Shown: positions 1 to 10,779, numbered from the stretch's first letter. The stretch is DNA of 64,000 bases from Symbiodinium natans (GCA_905221605.1 CAJNDS010002068.1:25001-89000), one strand, 5' to 3'. A program made the numbers and translations. Notes: a model not told the origin generated them from the sequence alone.

Positions 1-78
1 GATGAAAAACCCTCCTGCCACTTCAGGATCCCTGAACCCTAAGAAGTCTAAACCCGTGCAACCAAACCCGCTAAGATG

Positions 79-348
79 TCAAGTCCTTCCGCAGGCCGAC
101 GGCACTCGAACACCTGACTCAGAGAGGGGAAGAGGGTTGGGTAGGGTTGAAGGTAAGATACAGGGCTCGGGCTTTGCGATGTCCACGCCAGCTGCTCGGC
201 TCAAAGCCGTTTCCATCTCTGCAACAAAAAAGATTCCCGACTCTGCTTTTCCGACTGCCTTTTTCCCACATTGCCGCAGCACAAATAAACTCATGTCATC
301 TTCCCTTCGAACTGAGTACATGCCGTCGAGTCCTCTAGCCTGCTCCAT
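79..348 (-). CDS. candidate exon, unknown protein
   Basis: An 89-codon open frame on the minus strand with protein-like, charged composition (it includes GLDGMYSVRREDDMS and GKKAVGKAESGIFFVAEMET). An AG acceptor (GGAGCAG) lies near 340, just inside its upstream end. The downstream end is not fixed. A longer plus-strand frame (2-517) overlaps it but is Ser/Pro/Arg-rich and reads like a shadow. No family recognised. Confidence 0.45.
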   Translation of the reverse strand: MEQARGLDGMYSVRREDDMSLFVLRQCGKKAVGKAESGIFFVAEMETALSRAAGVDIAKPEPCILPSTLPNPLPLSESGVRVPSACGRT

Positions 349-349
349 A

Positions 350-1225
350 CATCATTATGGAAGTTGCCACCAAGTCCACAAGAGAGATGACATGTACCAC
401 GCCTGCCGAGGAGACGAGAGACCAAACGCCAGGCATCGCAGCAACTGCAGGGGTCAAGCAACTAGATGCCGCATGAACGCCACTCTTGTACAGCCTTGTG
501 GCGGGGTGCCTGGGTGATGTGAAGCCGGCCCGGGTGTTGCGGACGTAGGAAATTTCTGCAGTAAGGTGCCCCGACCAGCCGACAAATCCAATGTGTGACA
601 TGTTTGTTTACTTGTAGTTTTTTCTTGACTGCTCTTTTGTGTTGATCTCCTTTTACTTAGGCAGTGCAGTAGAGGGTCCTGGTATGCAAAGGATATCCCG
701 AGACCCATATGGGTTGTCCTAAAATGATAGGGTCCCAGGGTGCCCTGATGAAGTCCTGTCAACGTTTCAAGGATTCCTCCAAAACCTTTCAACAAAAGAG
801 TTTTCGGGGGAGTACCTCGATGCCCCAGGCTACCGTGAGAAGCGTGGCTGCGTAGCGGCCTGGCCACAGATGACGGTTTGCATGCAATGCAGGCGAAAAG
901 CGGCAGCGAAGGACAAGCGGCGATGGTATGTACAAAAGCAGGGGTACAGTGATAGAGACAAAGAGCAACGCAAGAACGTCTGGGCACAGTACAGTCAGTA
1001 CCTATGGAGGCTGCGAAGACTTCCCGTCTGCTGAATTCTTACCCACTTCGGTTGTCCTGGCCGGCCAGAGCTCTCCAGGGCATTCAGGGCAGTCAACACG
1101 ACACCATGGGTGAGATCGGCCTCCTTGCAGACAGGCTGAACTGTTGTTAGGAAATTGGTTTGGCACTTGGAGGGCCGTTTTGAGATCCACGACTACAACA
1201 CAGACATGGGAATTGAGTCATGTAT
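350..1225. other. stretch without a resolved gene
   Basis: Several overlapping open frames on both strands, none with clear splice borders. No telomere-type tract or inverted-repeat element was recognised here. Confidence 0.3.
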
Positions 1226-1227
1226 GG

Positions 1228-1256
1228 GTATATATATATATATACATACATACACA
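1228..1256. repeat. TA-rich microsatellite
   Basis: Alternating TA/CATA run starting at about 1228. Confidence 0.7.
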
Positions 1257-1311
1257 TGAGTCATGGCTTCCTCCCACCCCCGCCCCCTCTGCCCTGCGCC
1301 CGAGTCTCCAG

Positions 1312-1604
1312 AAACCAGCCAACATCAGCAACCTCCGGGAAGGCCATCAGCGCGTCCTGTCCGCAGTGTGGTTCTTTGGGTGAAGACTGCACTTGCCCGT
1401 ACCAGGACGGGCGATTATACCCTAGAACCCCTTAAGAAACGGCCCGATATAGGGTTGACTATGGGGAATCTAGGGGCCGAATGGCCCCTCCTGGTACACG
1501 AACATGGCACATGGAATGCCTTCCATCGATGCAAGAAAACCAAGAAGCCAGATGTACGGAGGGCAGGTGCCTTCCAGCCGAAGAGTGGCACGCATGCCTT
1601 CAGG
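1312..1604 (+). CDS. two-exon gene fragment with CxxC...CxC motif
   Basis: Exons 1312-1398 and 1536-1604. The first follows a long pyrimidine tract and TCTCCAG, and contains CPQCGSLGEDCTC, a spacing like a small zinc-binding knuckle (inference). Its donor is C|GTACCAGG, the outer end of a family-1 element. The second exon begins after GATGCAAG, encodes KPRSQMYGGQVPSSRRVARM, and ends at CTTCAG|GTAAGC, a strong donor. The phase fits: two bases of a Pro codon end exon 1 and the third opens exon 2. The 137-nt intron is mostly the element. Other frames of exon 1 are also open. Confidence 0.5.
1401..1495 (+). mobile_element. TIR family 1, copy 1 (intronic)
   Basis: Starts ACCAGGACGGGC, ends near CCTCCTGGT. 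Flanked by TA on both sides. Forms the intron at 1399-1535. Confidence 0.75.
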
Positions 1605-1615
1605 TAAGCGGCTAA

Positions 1616-1664
1616 TAATAATAGTATTTATACTAATAATAATCATCATAATAATAATAAAGCC
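1616..1664. repeat. AT-rich simple repeat (ATA/ATC)
   Basis: Runs of TAATAATAATAGT and AATAATAATAA. Confidence 0.6.
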
Positions 1665-2093
1665 GAATGCTGCTTCATTTTCTGCAACAGCGCGGTTGAA
1701 CTGACTATGTATATCAGGTCGACCTCGCGCATGTAGAGCCAGCAGCGCTGCGAAACTGCCTTCGCCCCCCGGCCTTTCCAGCTGTGCAGCGTGGCGAAAG
1801 GCAGTCGATGTCCAGGGAATCGGTCGCCAGCGCCCTGTCATTGAGTGCAAGCAGCTGTGTGGACACATACTGACGCACACACTCACACACAAACACATGG
1901 CTTCACGTTGCTCCGTGGCGAGGGCAGTGGGTGCATGGTCTTCAGGGTTTGTGAACATTGGAGACATTCTTTTGACAGGCTCGCACTGCATAGCTTCTCG
2001 GAAACCGTAAGCTGCTCGGAATATACTGCCACCACTTAAGAGCAGCTTGACAGATGTCATTGTAAGTGTAGACAGAGACGATTGTCTTCAAGG

Positions 2094-2244
2094 AGAAACT
2101 TACTTTGATATATGCATGCATGTGAGTGTCGGTAGGTAAACAGATATACGGACAGATCGATAGATAGATGAGCACCTGCGACTAACTTACTTTGATCTAT
2201 GTATGAATGTGTGTAGATCTATGACCAGATCGATAGATAGATGA
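2094..2244. repeat. imperfect tandem duplication with GATA repeats
   Basis: Two related units share CTTACTTTGAT near 2098 and 2188 and end in CAGATCGATAGATAGATGAGCA near 2154 and 2226. Confidence 0.6.
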
Positions 2245-2310
2245 GCATGCGTGCACACAGTCACGCAGGTGTGGATGCGAGGCTGCGTTCATGTGCATCA
2301 GCAAATGTTT

Positions 2311-2405
2311 GGCATATGGTCAGCTCTCAAAATCAGGGTCCCTTTTTTGGGTACCCTAAATATGAGAGGCCGCCTTATAATAAGGACCCAAAGAAGGACC
2401 ATAAT
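2311..2405 (+). mobile_element. TIR family 8, degenerate copy
   Basis: GGCATATGG at the left edge, GGTCCCTTTTTTGGGTACC and AAGGACC inside. Related to the better copy at 27096. Confidence 0.5.
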
Positions 2406-2509
2406 TTACGGAAATCAATAAATGTATCCGCAAATAGAGAAAGATGACCTATAATCAAGTTGAAAGATTGGCAGTGATCCCCTGTGTGGCCTGGCCCTGA
2501 ACCTACAAA

Positions 2510-2850
2510 AAATGCTCAACCGTGGAACCTTCCACCCCCAAGAACCCTAATAAGGCAAAAAGCACCGAAAACCCTTAAACCACAAACCCGGAAGAGCCCC
2601 CAACACCCCAAACCCCTAAACCCCAAAGCCGAGACCCGGAACAAAAAAAAAACCCAAAATATCCTTAAGATCCGCCCCTCGTCTGCGACGTCCTAAACCC
2701 GACAATTAAAAACCCGAAGCCCCCGACACCCAAAACTCCACCAACAGAACCCCGAAACCCCTAAGACCACAAAAACTCCTAACAACCCTAAACCCGTAAC
2801 CCCAAACCCGGAAAGAAAGAACAAAAAACCAAGACCCCACAAAAACATCC
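2510..2850. repeat. decayed telomere-type DNA
   Basis: Irregular AAACCC/AACCCC words with many substitutions. Open frames across it are low-complexity translations. Confidence 0.5.
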
Positions 2851-2984
2851 CAAACATCCGCCCGTAAGCCTGCGCCGAGCCCATGGTCCGGCAGCGCGGC
2901 CCCTGAGCGGAGTGCAGCCGCAGCTCGCCAGGCGCAGGGCCAAGCCCACCTAAGAAGCCATGAGAGCCCGGGACTCGACATCAA

Positions 2985-3101
2985 TATGATTCATGTCCAG
3001 GGCGAGAACGTGGGAGTTTTGGTTGCTGCCCGAAGGGGATCTGGTGGCTTCTGGGCCTTCTTGGGTCCGAGGCCTGGGCCGGATGCTCCTAAACTTCAGG
3101 A
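2985..3101 (+). CDS. candidate exon, unknown protein
   Basis: Plus-strand frame with HVQGENVGVLVAARRGSGG and FLGPRPGPDAPKLQEIDS, lying between decayed telomere-type tracts. Borders are not fixed. Confidence 0.3.
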
Positions 3102-3112
3102 GATCGATAGCC

Positions 3113-3235
3113 CTCCCCAAACCCTAAACTCTAAACCCTAACCCCTAAACCCTAAGCCCTAAACCCCCAAACCCCTAAACCCCTAAACCCTAAACCCTAG
3201 ACCCTAAACCCCTAAACCTAAACCGTAAGCCTAAA
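3113..3235 (-). repeat. telomere-type tract, CCCTAAA on plus
   Basis: Imperfect CCCTAAA/CCCCTAAA units. Confidence 0.85.
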
Positions 3236-3288
3236 TGGGCTTGTCTGAGTCACCGGACCGGTGCCGCGCGCAGCCACTTGCGTCCCAG

Positions 3289-3339
3289 ACGGGCCAGGGC
3301 ATCCACCGGTCCTCTGTCTTGAAGGGAGTGTACTTGGAG
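3289..3339 (+). CDS. candidate exon ending at a telomere-type intron
   Basis: Acceptor GCGTCCCAG, then 17 codons (TGQGIHRSSVLKGVYLE), then donor GAG|GTTTAGGG, which is the first unit of a 17-copy telomere-type array. Borders are clean and the frame is open. No family recognised. Confidence 0.55.
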
Positions 3340-3459
3340 GTTTAGGGTTTAGGGTTTAGGGTTTAGGGTTTAGGGTTTAGGGTTTAGGGTTTAGGGTTTA
3401 GGGTTTAGGGTTTAGGGTTTAGGGTTTAGGGTTTAGGGTTTAGGGTTTAGGGTTTAGGG
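3340..3459 (+). repeat. near-perfect (TTTAGGG)17 tract
   Basis: The cleanest array in the window. It begins at the splice donor of the exon at 3289-3339 and is flanked by TACTTGGAGGTT (3331) and TTACTTGGAGGTT (3468). Confidence 0.95.
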
Positions 3460-3469
3460 GTACCCTTAC

Positions 3470-3575
3470 TTGGAGGTTCAGGGTACTTATAACCCCAATT
3501 CTAACTGCACTTCTAAGCCCCCTAAGTGCCCTAAGTAGGTTAAGTAGAAATATAGCTGGGGTTACAAGTACCCAT
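3470..3575 (+). mobile_element. TIR family 4, copy 1
   Basis: CTTGGAGGTTCAGGGTACTTATAACCCC at the left and GGGGTTACAAGTACCC at the right (arms read in two parts). Same left edge as the copy at 62244. Confidence 0.6.
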
Positions 3576-3599
3576 GGGGTCCATGTACCTTATTATTGT

Positions 3600-4435
3600 A
3601 TACTTGGGCCCCAAGTCGCTATGTAGGAGGTACTTGAAGGCCCCAGTGTTAGGCTCTGCATCTCAAGCTGTCGTGCCAGCTGGCAAGCTGGCAATGAGCA
3701 ATCAGTAACACGTAGCGACCAAGAGCGGAAAAAACCCCCGCATCGGCTGCAACCACGGCCTTGCACGGGCTTTGCGACGATGAGATGGGCCGAGAGAAGG
3801 AACATCAAGTGCGTGCTGACCTCCACATGAGCAAAGGCCGGTCAGCAGATCTTTTTTTGGAGAACATGGAAGCATCATGGCGACGCATACGGGCCTAGTC
3901 TGGGTCAAGGCATGGCAGAACCGAAAGCTTGCAGTAGAGCCTTGTGGGGGGCAACTGCTGCCGAGCAGCGTAGCCCAGCACGGTGTCCGCATCGCGCCAC
4001 AAACCTGCACGAGCGATTAGCTCTATAGACCCGAATCCAAACACCCCTCGACAGCCCGAAATTAGCAAATCAACTGCAGACCCGAAAACCCAAAAGGCTT
4101 CTGAGCCTGGAGGCGGGCCCGGTGCGCAAAACGCATCAAGGCTCAGGAGCACGTGGATGAAGCCCAGGAGGGCCAAGCAGAGACCTTGGTGGGAGGCGGG
4201 GGGGGGGGCGAATCTGGGGCTCTAAGAGGCTCCGCTAGTGTGGAGGAACGTGAAAGGGCTTTTTGTGGGTCCTAGGGCTGAGAGTTTCGAGAGTTCTTAG
4301 GGTTTGGTCTTAGCTTTGGTTTTGGGGCAAGGTTTTGGGACCAGAGGGTCTCCACCACCACAATGGTGCTTTTGTCGCTCTGCACATCGTGACGCGCTCC
4401 AGCTCCATGATGTGAACGTTCAGTACCAAAGCAGG
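3600..4435. other. stretch without a resolved gene
   Basis: Open frames on both strands (for example minus 3702-4010) without convincing splice borders. A G-run lies at 4198-4208. Confidence 0.25.
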
Positions 4436-4440
4436 ATGCC

Positions 4441-4469
4441 GGGTTTAGGGTTTAGGGTTTAGGGTTTAG
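4441..4469 (+). repeat. short telomere-type tract
   Basis: Four TTTAGGG units. Confidence 0.85.
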
Positions 4470-4479
4470 AAAACAACAA

Positions 4480-5445
4480 AGATGGGCTTTTGGGGGGGAA
4501 TCTTGTGCCATGAGGCGCATGGCGACCACACGGCTGCGGCAGAGTGAAGGGCTCAGCGCCTTGCGCATGAACTTCACACGCAAGGCAGTGAAGCGTGGGA
4601 AGAAGAGTTGAGGTAACAGAGGTAGCCTGCATAATTGTGTGGCATCACAGAGCCATTGTCAAGTAAGACTTCCTAGGGCACCCTGCAAGTATTCTTGCAC
4701 GTCCACATGACACAACCCTCTCTTTGCAGGTTGGGGCGTGTGCAACAAGCTGCAGTTTCCTCTCTAAGATTCTGCGTTGCAACACCCCAGCGGACGTGGG
4801 CCTCAAGCGGGGAGCAGGCCTTCAGGCTTTCTATAGTGAGGCCTCAGAAGGTGCACGTCGCACTTCGCAGCTCTGAGCACTTCAGTGATCGCCTAGTCCT
4901 GGCATCACCCTCAAGTCCCGTGCTGCCAAGCAGCTCCGCAACCCAAGTCGCATGGAGACCTCTGCCACCACACCCACCTCATAGGCAATGGGAGCCACTT
5001 GGCTTCTGGACACACATGTCGGGATTTCGTAATCCGAGTGTCGGGGCATAGGGCTTGGGGATTCGAATGCCTTAGCTCAGGACTTGAGTGTTGTGGGCTT
5101 TAGATGAAGATCCGAAACGCTTTCTTCCAAGGCCTTGAGGTGTCAATGTACACTGGCCGAGTGTCCAGGCCAGGAACCAGCAGGGCCAACACCGTTAGGT
5201 CAAGAGTCGGCGGCCAGGCACCTCCGACAGCCCACTTCCCCCCAAAAAGGACTCAAAAAAGGTTTCCGTGGGCAGCTTTCTCTCCAAAAAAAGACCCGTC
5301 TAAACGACATGGACCATTTTCTGGTTCCTGAAACACAGCACCATGAATGCACTTACTTGTCTACGCCTGCAACAGACCCACCTGGCAACGAAGTTGGGCG
5401 AAGGTCTGCGCGCCGTAGAGATGCGCTGGCCTCATCATGCCGAAA
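4480..5445. other. stretch without a resolved gene
   Basis: A 118-codon plus-strand frame at 4695-5051 and a 109-codon one at 5135-5464 are open but Ser/Pro/Arg-rich. No splice-consistent neighbours were found. Confidence 0.25.
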
Positions 5446-5451
5446 GATCAA

Positions 5452-5487
5452 CCCTAAACCCTAAACCCTATAAACCCTAAACCTCAA
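5452..5487 (-). repeat. short telomere-type tract
   Basis: CCCTAAACCCTAAACCCTATA and variants. Confidence 0.85.
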
Positions 5488-5599
5488 GGACACGCTGGAG
5501 CTTCAGCTTTAGCTCCCCAAGGTCTGATCCTTGCGGGACGTTCGAAGCCAGAAATTTGGGCTCCTATTTCGGAGCCTTGGCACCCGGCACCAAGGGGAA

Positions 5600-7328
5600 A
5601 CCCTAAACCTCAAAACAGCAAAACCCTAAACCCCAAACCCCAAACCCTAAACCCTAAACTCGAACCCCTAAACCCTAAACCCCAAACCCCAAACCTTAAA
5701 CCCCAACCCCCAACCCCCAACCCCCAAACCCTAAACCCTAAACCCTAAACCCTAAACCCTAAACCCTAAACCCTAAACCCTAAACCCTAAACCCCAAGCC
5801 CTAAACCCCAAACCCTACACCCCAACCCCTAAACCCTAAACCCCAAACAGCAAAACCCCAAACCCCAAACCCTAAACCCCAAACCCTACACCCCAACCCA
5901 TAAACCCCAAACCCTAAACCCCAAACCCCAACCCCTAAACCCCAAACCCAAAACCCCAAACCCTAAACCCCAACCCCTAAACCCTAAACCCCAAACCCTA
6001 AAGCCCAAACCCCAAACCCTAAACCCCTACACCCCAACCCCTAAACCCCAAACCCCAACCCTAAACTAAACCCTAAACCCCAAGCCCTAAACCCCAAACC
6101 CTAGCACCCGAAACCCCTAAACCCAACCCCTAAACCCCTAAACCCCTAAACCCCTAACCCCAAACCCCTAAACCCCTAAAAACCTCCCCTAAACCCTAAA
6201 CCCCCTAAACCCCGAACCCCTAAAGCCGCCTAACCCCTAAACCCCGAAACCCCTAAACCACTAAACCCCTAAACCCCTACCCCCTAAACCCCTAAACCGC
6301 TAAACCCGTACCCCTAAACCCCTAAACCCCTTAAACAACCCCTAAAAAACCCCAAACCCCAAACCCCAAACCCTCAACCCCAACCCCTAAACCCCTAAAC
6401 CCCTAAACCCCTAAACCCCTAAACCTCGAACGCCCAAACCCCACCCTAAACCCCAAACCCTAAACCCAAATCCCTAAAACCCCAAACCCTAACACCCCAA
6501 CCCCTAACAAACGCCAAACCCCAAACCCTAAACTAACCCTAAACCACCCCTAAACCCCAAACCCCAAACCCCAAGCCCTACACCCCTAAACCCCAACGCC
6601 TAAGGGGGCCCCTAAACGCCCTAAGAACCCCTAAAAACCCCTAAAAACCCCTAAACCCCTAAACCCGCTACACCCCCTAACCCCAAACCCCAAACCCTCC
6701 AAACCCCAAACCCAAACCCTAAACCCCAAACCCCAAAACCCCCAAACCCTAAACCCTACAAACCCAACCCCTAAAAACCCCAAACCCCAAACCCTAAACT
6801 AAACCCTAAACCCCAAACCCTACACCCCAACCCCTAAACCCCTAAACCCCAAACCCCCCAAACCCCAAACCCCAAACCCTAAACCCCAACCCCTAAACCC
6901 TAAACCCCAAACCCTAAAGCCCAAACCCCAAACCCTAAACCCCAAACCCTAAACCACAAACCCTACACCCCAGCCCCTACACCCCAACCCCTAAACCCCA
7001 AACCCCAAACCCTAAACAAAACCCTACACCCCAAGCCCTAAACCCCAAACCCTACACCCCAACCCCAAAACACCTAAACCCCTAAACCCCCAAACCCCCA
7101 AACCCCTAAACCCCTAAACCCCTAAACCCCAAACCCCAAACCCTACACCCCAACCTCCAAACCGCTAAGCCCTAAACCCCTAAACCCCTAAACCCCTAAA
7201 CCCCTAAACCCCAAACCCTAAACCCCAAACCCTAAACCCCAAACCCTAAACCCTAAACCCCAACCCCTAAACCCCAAACCCCAAACCCTAAACTAAACCC
7301 TAAACCCCAAGCCCTAAACCCCAAACCC
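5600..7328 (-). repeat. 1.7-kb decayed telomere-type array
   Basis: Mixed CCCTAAA, CCCCAAA, CCCCTAAA and CCCCAACC units throughout. CCCTAAACCCCAAACCC-like higher-order pieces recur, for example near 5860, 6790 and 7270. No coding signal. Confidence 0.95.
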
Positions 7329-7458
7329 GGTTTGACCCGCACTTACCTGCCAAAACTAACAGTATCACCTGACGCGCATTCCTGCGCAAGTAGCATTCTT
7401 GAGAGTGTACAAACCACTCCTGTATCACCTTCGACGTAACAGACTTCGGTCCGATTCA

Positions 7459-7526
7459 ACCCCAAACCCCAAACCCTCAAACCCCAAACCCCAAACCCCA
7501 AACCCCAAACCCTAAACCCTAAACCC
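7459..7526 (-). repeat. telomere-type tract
   Basis: CCCCAAA and CCCTAAA units, ending at the donor side of the next exon. Confidence 0.85.
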
Positions 7527-7613
7527 CTGAGGGGCGCCTCGGGTGCCAACGTGTCGAGGAGCTTCTGGGCCGCCGCCCCGGCGTCCGCACACTTTGGGAG
7601 GCACAGGCCGAAC
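7527..7613 (-). CDS. exon flanked on both sides by telomere-type DNA
   Basis: Minus strand: acceptor CTCTCAAAG, then RFGLCLPKCADAGAAAQ and LLDTLAPEAPL, then donor CTCAG|GGGTTTAGGG. The Ala/Leu/Lys pattern resembles a helical repeat such as a pentatricopeptide unit, but one unit is too little to call. Confidence 0.5.
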
Positions 7614-7628
7614 CTTTGAGAGGCAGCT

Positions 7629-7702
7629 TGCGGGTTTGGGGTTTCGGGTTTAGGATTCAGGGTTTAGGGTTTAGGGTTTAAGGTGTAGGGCTTAGGGTTT
7701 AC
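7629..7702 (+). repeat. telomere-type tract
   Basis: GGGTTTAGGG units with substitutions. Confidence 0.8.
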
Positions 7703-8099
7703 CGAGTGCTAAGGATAAGACTTCGGATGGACTTCGGGCACCTCCCCTTTCAGGCAGAATGGCCTACAGCTTGGGTTTTTTCACATGGACTGAGATATGA
7801 TCGACTGACCATGGCCATTGAGGCCACGCCACGCCAGGTCATGGCAGCAACATCTGAGGCAAGCACTGTAAGGGAGCCTGGTCACCATGAAACTCGAAAC
7901 GTCCTGTCGCAGTGTGGCTGCGAAGAGTACATGAATAGCACAGGCATAGGCACCACTAGAATCTTGACTCCTCGAAGTTGCCAGTCAAACTTTGCTTGCT
8001 TCAGTCTGCATGCCGGCCTGCCACGTACTTCTGATCAAGGTATTCGCAGAGTCGGCGATTTCCCAGGGACCAGAAGCCATCACCTGGACTCCAACCAAC

Positions 8100-8285
8100 T
8101 CTAAACCCTAAACCCTAAACCCTGAAACCCTAAACCCGAAAAACCCTAAAACCCTAAAACCCGAAAACCCCTAAAACCCCTAAAACCCTAAAACCCTAAA
8201 ACCCTAAAACCCTAAAACCCTAAAATCCTAAAATCCTCAAACCCTCAAACCCTAAAACCCTAAATCCTAAACATCCCTGCAAACC
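8100..8285 (-). repeat. telomere-type tract, CCCTAAAA variant
   Basis: Most units are eight bases (CCCTAAAA) rather than seven. Confidence 0.9.
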
Positions 8286-8291
8286 CTACAG

Positions 8292-8384
8292 CCTCACAAG
8301 TGCTGCTCGGGGGTTGGGAACCTGGAGGCAACTGCTGAGTTCCCGATGAGGTGGACAGGCCCCAATGCTCCTCCTGAAATGCAG
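8292..8384 (+). CDS. candidate exon with strong splice sites
   Basis: The acceptor AACCCTACAG is formed by the end of the preceding telomere-type tract. Then 31 codons (HKCCSGVGNLEATAEFPMRW, then TGPNAPPEMQ) and donor ATGCAG|GTGACA. A possible next exon starts at about 8460 after CACTTCGCAG. No family recognised. Confidence 0.6.
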
Positions 8385-8599
8385 GTGACACTGCCACCCG
8401 TACATCAGTCATGACGCCTCGCTCGCCTCATCTCGCCTCACTGGCATACCACTTCGCAGGTCTGTTCAACAGAAGCTTTCCTTCCTTTCACTCGTCCTTG
8501 CACGCACTCACCCCTCTCCTCCATCGCGCAGCTGGTCGCTGTTGCCATGCCCTCGTCCGCTGGTTGAGCCGTGGCTTCGAGGCTCATCGCATACCGCCG

Positions 8600-9770
8600 T
8601 GACACCTTGCATCACTGGTGGATGCGGCACACTCTTCTATGGGCTCCTCGCTGTGTCGGGCTGCTGTGTACAAGACTGCAGAAGGGATTGAAAGGGAATA
8701 GACCTAAAATCAGCAGGCTTCAGAAAGGATTGGTGAGGAATCAGCAAAAGAATGAACTACAAGGGATCTAGGAAGGATGATTCGCTTGACCTCAACCACG
8801 GGAATCTTGCTTCATTGCTTTTGGCGAAGGCGTGCCTACAGAAGGAAATGCCTCGGCTCTAACTCTTCCTGGCTGATGTCAATGACTGGAACATGAAGTC
8901 AAGCTGCGGGACCTGCGAAGGCTTCTCTCCTGAGAGATGCACGGCAGAGAGTCGAGGGCAGTAATATATCGTGCTCGCGGCAGCTTGTCATGCATATAGG
9001 TTTCACAGGACGATGAAGGTGCAGCCTCTCTGGGCCATGCATGCCATCATGAAGCTTGCCACTCAGCCTGCGATTCTAGCACCTGCGACGCCTAGAGCGC
9101 ACCCGATCGGAAGATATCAATCATTGCCAGTGCAAGCATGAAGTTCGCAAGCCGCTCGCCGATGTGAAGAGCAGCCCCGGGTAGAAGCAAAAGCACTGAG
9201 GAACCTCTTTCGTCCTGACAGAAGCGGCTCTCAGAATCTCATCAAAAATAGTAGAGTCTTGGGATGCCTGGCGATGTTTCGTGGCTTTACAGAGCTGATT
9301 CGGGGGTTCCGAGATGTTCAAAGCCAGGGCTGCCGCTTCAAGCGTGGTTCTGGCACTTCGGATTTTCATGGGCACTAAAGGTCCTCATCAAAGCCGATCA
9401 CGCCGTGGTCCCGTGACTGCCAGCCCATGCAATCTGCCAGGGAACCGAAACACTACACATTCGTATGGTTCCTAGGAGCCAGCTTCGCCTTTTGCTTTAC
9501 ATGACACCTTCATGTACACGATCTAGACGGTGGGATGTTTTCACTTTTGGCGGTCTCTGAGCCGGCTCAGAAAGAATCCATGCAACAGGAGGGCAGCAGG
9601 GCCTGTCTGTCTTGCACACCAGGCCAGCCTCCCCCCTCATCGCGCCTCCTGGGTAGAAATGGAAGGGCAAGTCAATCGAGTGGGTTCCTGTCACCGCCAG
9701 AAAGAAGCTACGAGCGCTTTGCAAGCGTGGCGACACCAGGAGGGTCGCAAGAATCGAGCAGAGTCATCTT
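8600..9770. other. stretch without a resolved gene
   Basis: Short open frames on both strands at 9121-9375 and 9497-9774. No repeats recognised. Confidence 0.25.
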
Positions 9771-9775
9771 CTGAC

Positions 9776-10092
9776 GGCTTAGGACCCGACCTTCGTGAAT
9801 CGGGTGCTCGACTTCATGCAGCAGCCGGTAGCCTCGCAGCTTCTACCCCAGGACGGGCGAGTATGCCCTGTCACCCCTTAACAGGCCCTTTAAGGGGGAT
9901 TCGAGGGGCCTAATTACCCATCCTGGTACACCCGGGCCATAAGGGGACCACCCCGGAAAAATCGAAGCATTAGGGACAAGCCTCGCGTGTCATCGTCCGG
10001 AGGCACCGGTGGCTTGTCCGGTCGAAACAATCTTAGTACATCTCGAGCTGCATCCGTGACATTCCGTTTCAAGAGTCAGGAGGCAAAGAAAC
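9776..10092 (+). CDS. two candidate exons around a family-1 element
   Basis: An upstream piece near 9782-9831 (DPTFVNRVLDFMQQP) ends at CAGCCG|GTAGCC. A downstream piece (PRVSSSGGTGGLSGRNN, LSTSRAASVTFRFKSQEAK) runs to the telomere-type tract at 10091. A family-1 element lies between them. The acceptor is uncertain; GGGACAAG near 9980 keeps phase 0. Family unknown. Confidence 0.5.
9847..9926 (+). mobile_element. TIR family 1, copy 2 (intronic)
   Basis: CCCAGGACGGGC left edge, ACCCATCCTGGT right edge. Short copy. Confidence 0.7.
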
Positions 10093-10120
10093 CCTAAACC
10101 CTAAACCTTAAACCCTAAGA
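10091..10120 (-). repeat. short telomere-type tract
   Basis: Four CCCTAAA-like units. GGCAAAG occurs on both sides (10082 and 10158). Confidence 0.8.
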
Positions 10121-10253
10121 GAGTAAGGTCAGAACCCCCTACCACACAAGAATGGACTGCAGGCAAAGGGCTGAAGGCGCAGCTGCTGCGAGGCTGAGGC
10201 AATGAACTCTGCCCTTCAGGTGCAATGAAAAAGACGATCCCAAGCGTGGACTG

Positions 10254-10317
10254 AACCCTAAACCCTAAACCCTAAACCCTAAACCCTAAACCCCTAAAGC
10301 CCTAAACCCTAAACTCT
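10254..10317 (-). repeat. telomere-type tract
   Basis: About nine CCCTAAA units. Confidence 0.9.
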
Positions 10318-10334
10318 GGGACGTTGCAGGTATC

Positions 10335-10424
10335 TTGGCCAAGGCTTGAATCTATTGCTAGAAGCACCAATCCAGTCACGCTCAGTGCGAGATGTGGCGG
10401 CTCAGTCGGCTTCCCTCTCGACAA
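10335..10424 (+). CDS. candidate exon between telomere-type tracts
   Basis: Acceptor GACGTTGCAG, then VSWPRLESIARSTNPVTLS and ARCGGSVGFPL, running into CCCTAAA repeats. The donor is unclear; a GA donor at CTC|GACAAC is possible. Confidence 0.45.
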
Positions 10425-10490
10425 CCCTAAACCCTAAACCCTAAACCCTAAACCCTAACCCCTAAACCCTCAACCGTAAACCCTAAACCC
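10424..10490 (-). repeat. telomere-type tract
   Basis: Mostly CCCTAAA, some variants. Confidence 0.9.
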
Positions 10491-10499
10491 TGACTTCAG

Positions 10500-10602
10500 G
10501 GGATCCTTACCAGGGCAAGTCATGAGGCCTCACGTGGTAGGTGACTCCATCGTCCGGTGGAAGGCAGAGCTGACGGTCCAGCACCACAAGCCCTTCGGCA
10601 GA
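10500..10602 (+). CDS. candidate exon, unknown protein
   Basis: Acceptor CTGACTTCAG right after a telomere-type tract. It encodes SLPGQVMRPHVVGDSIVRWK and AELTVQHHKPFGR. Donor GGCAGA|GTTAGG is weak. Confidence 0.5.
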
Positions 10603-10674
10603 GTTAGGGGCTCCGGGCGTTCGGGATGCTCCTCTGAGCCGAATACAAGAGCCAGAGAGCCAAGCTTAAACCAC

Positions 10675-10770
10675 CCTCAGCCCTAAGCCCTAAAACCTAA
10701 ACCCTGCAACTCCCCAAGCCCTGAACCGCAACACCCCACCTAAACCCTAAACCCTACACCCTAGACCCTC
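10675..10770 (-). repeat. decayed telomere-type tract
   Basis: CCCTAA-like words with many changes. Confidence 0.7.
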
Positions 10771-10779
10771 AGAATCGGG

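Noticed and set aside
2-517. 171-codon plus-strand frame at the window start
   Set aside because: Arg/Ser/Pro-rich, and the minus strand carries a better exon over 79-348.
5600-7328. True chromosome end
   Set aside because: The array is decayed and internal, with genes on both sides; other tracts run in both directions.
10188-10228. A possible very short intron (about 27-40 nt) between two plus-strand frames
   Set aside because: Two frames are equally plausible there and the length would be extreme; not supported enough.
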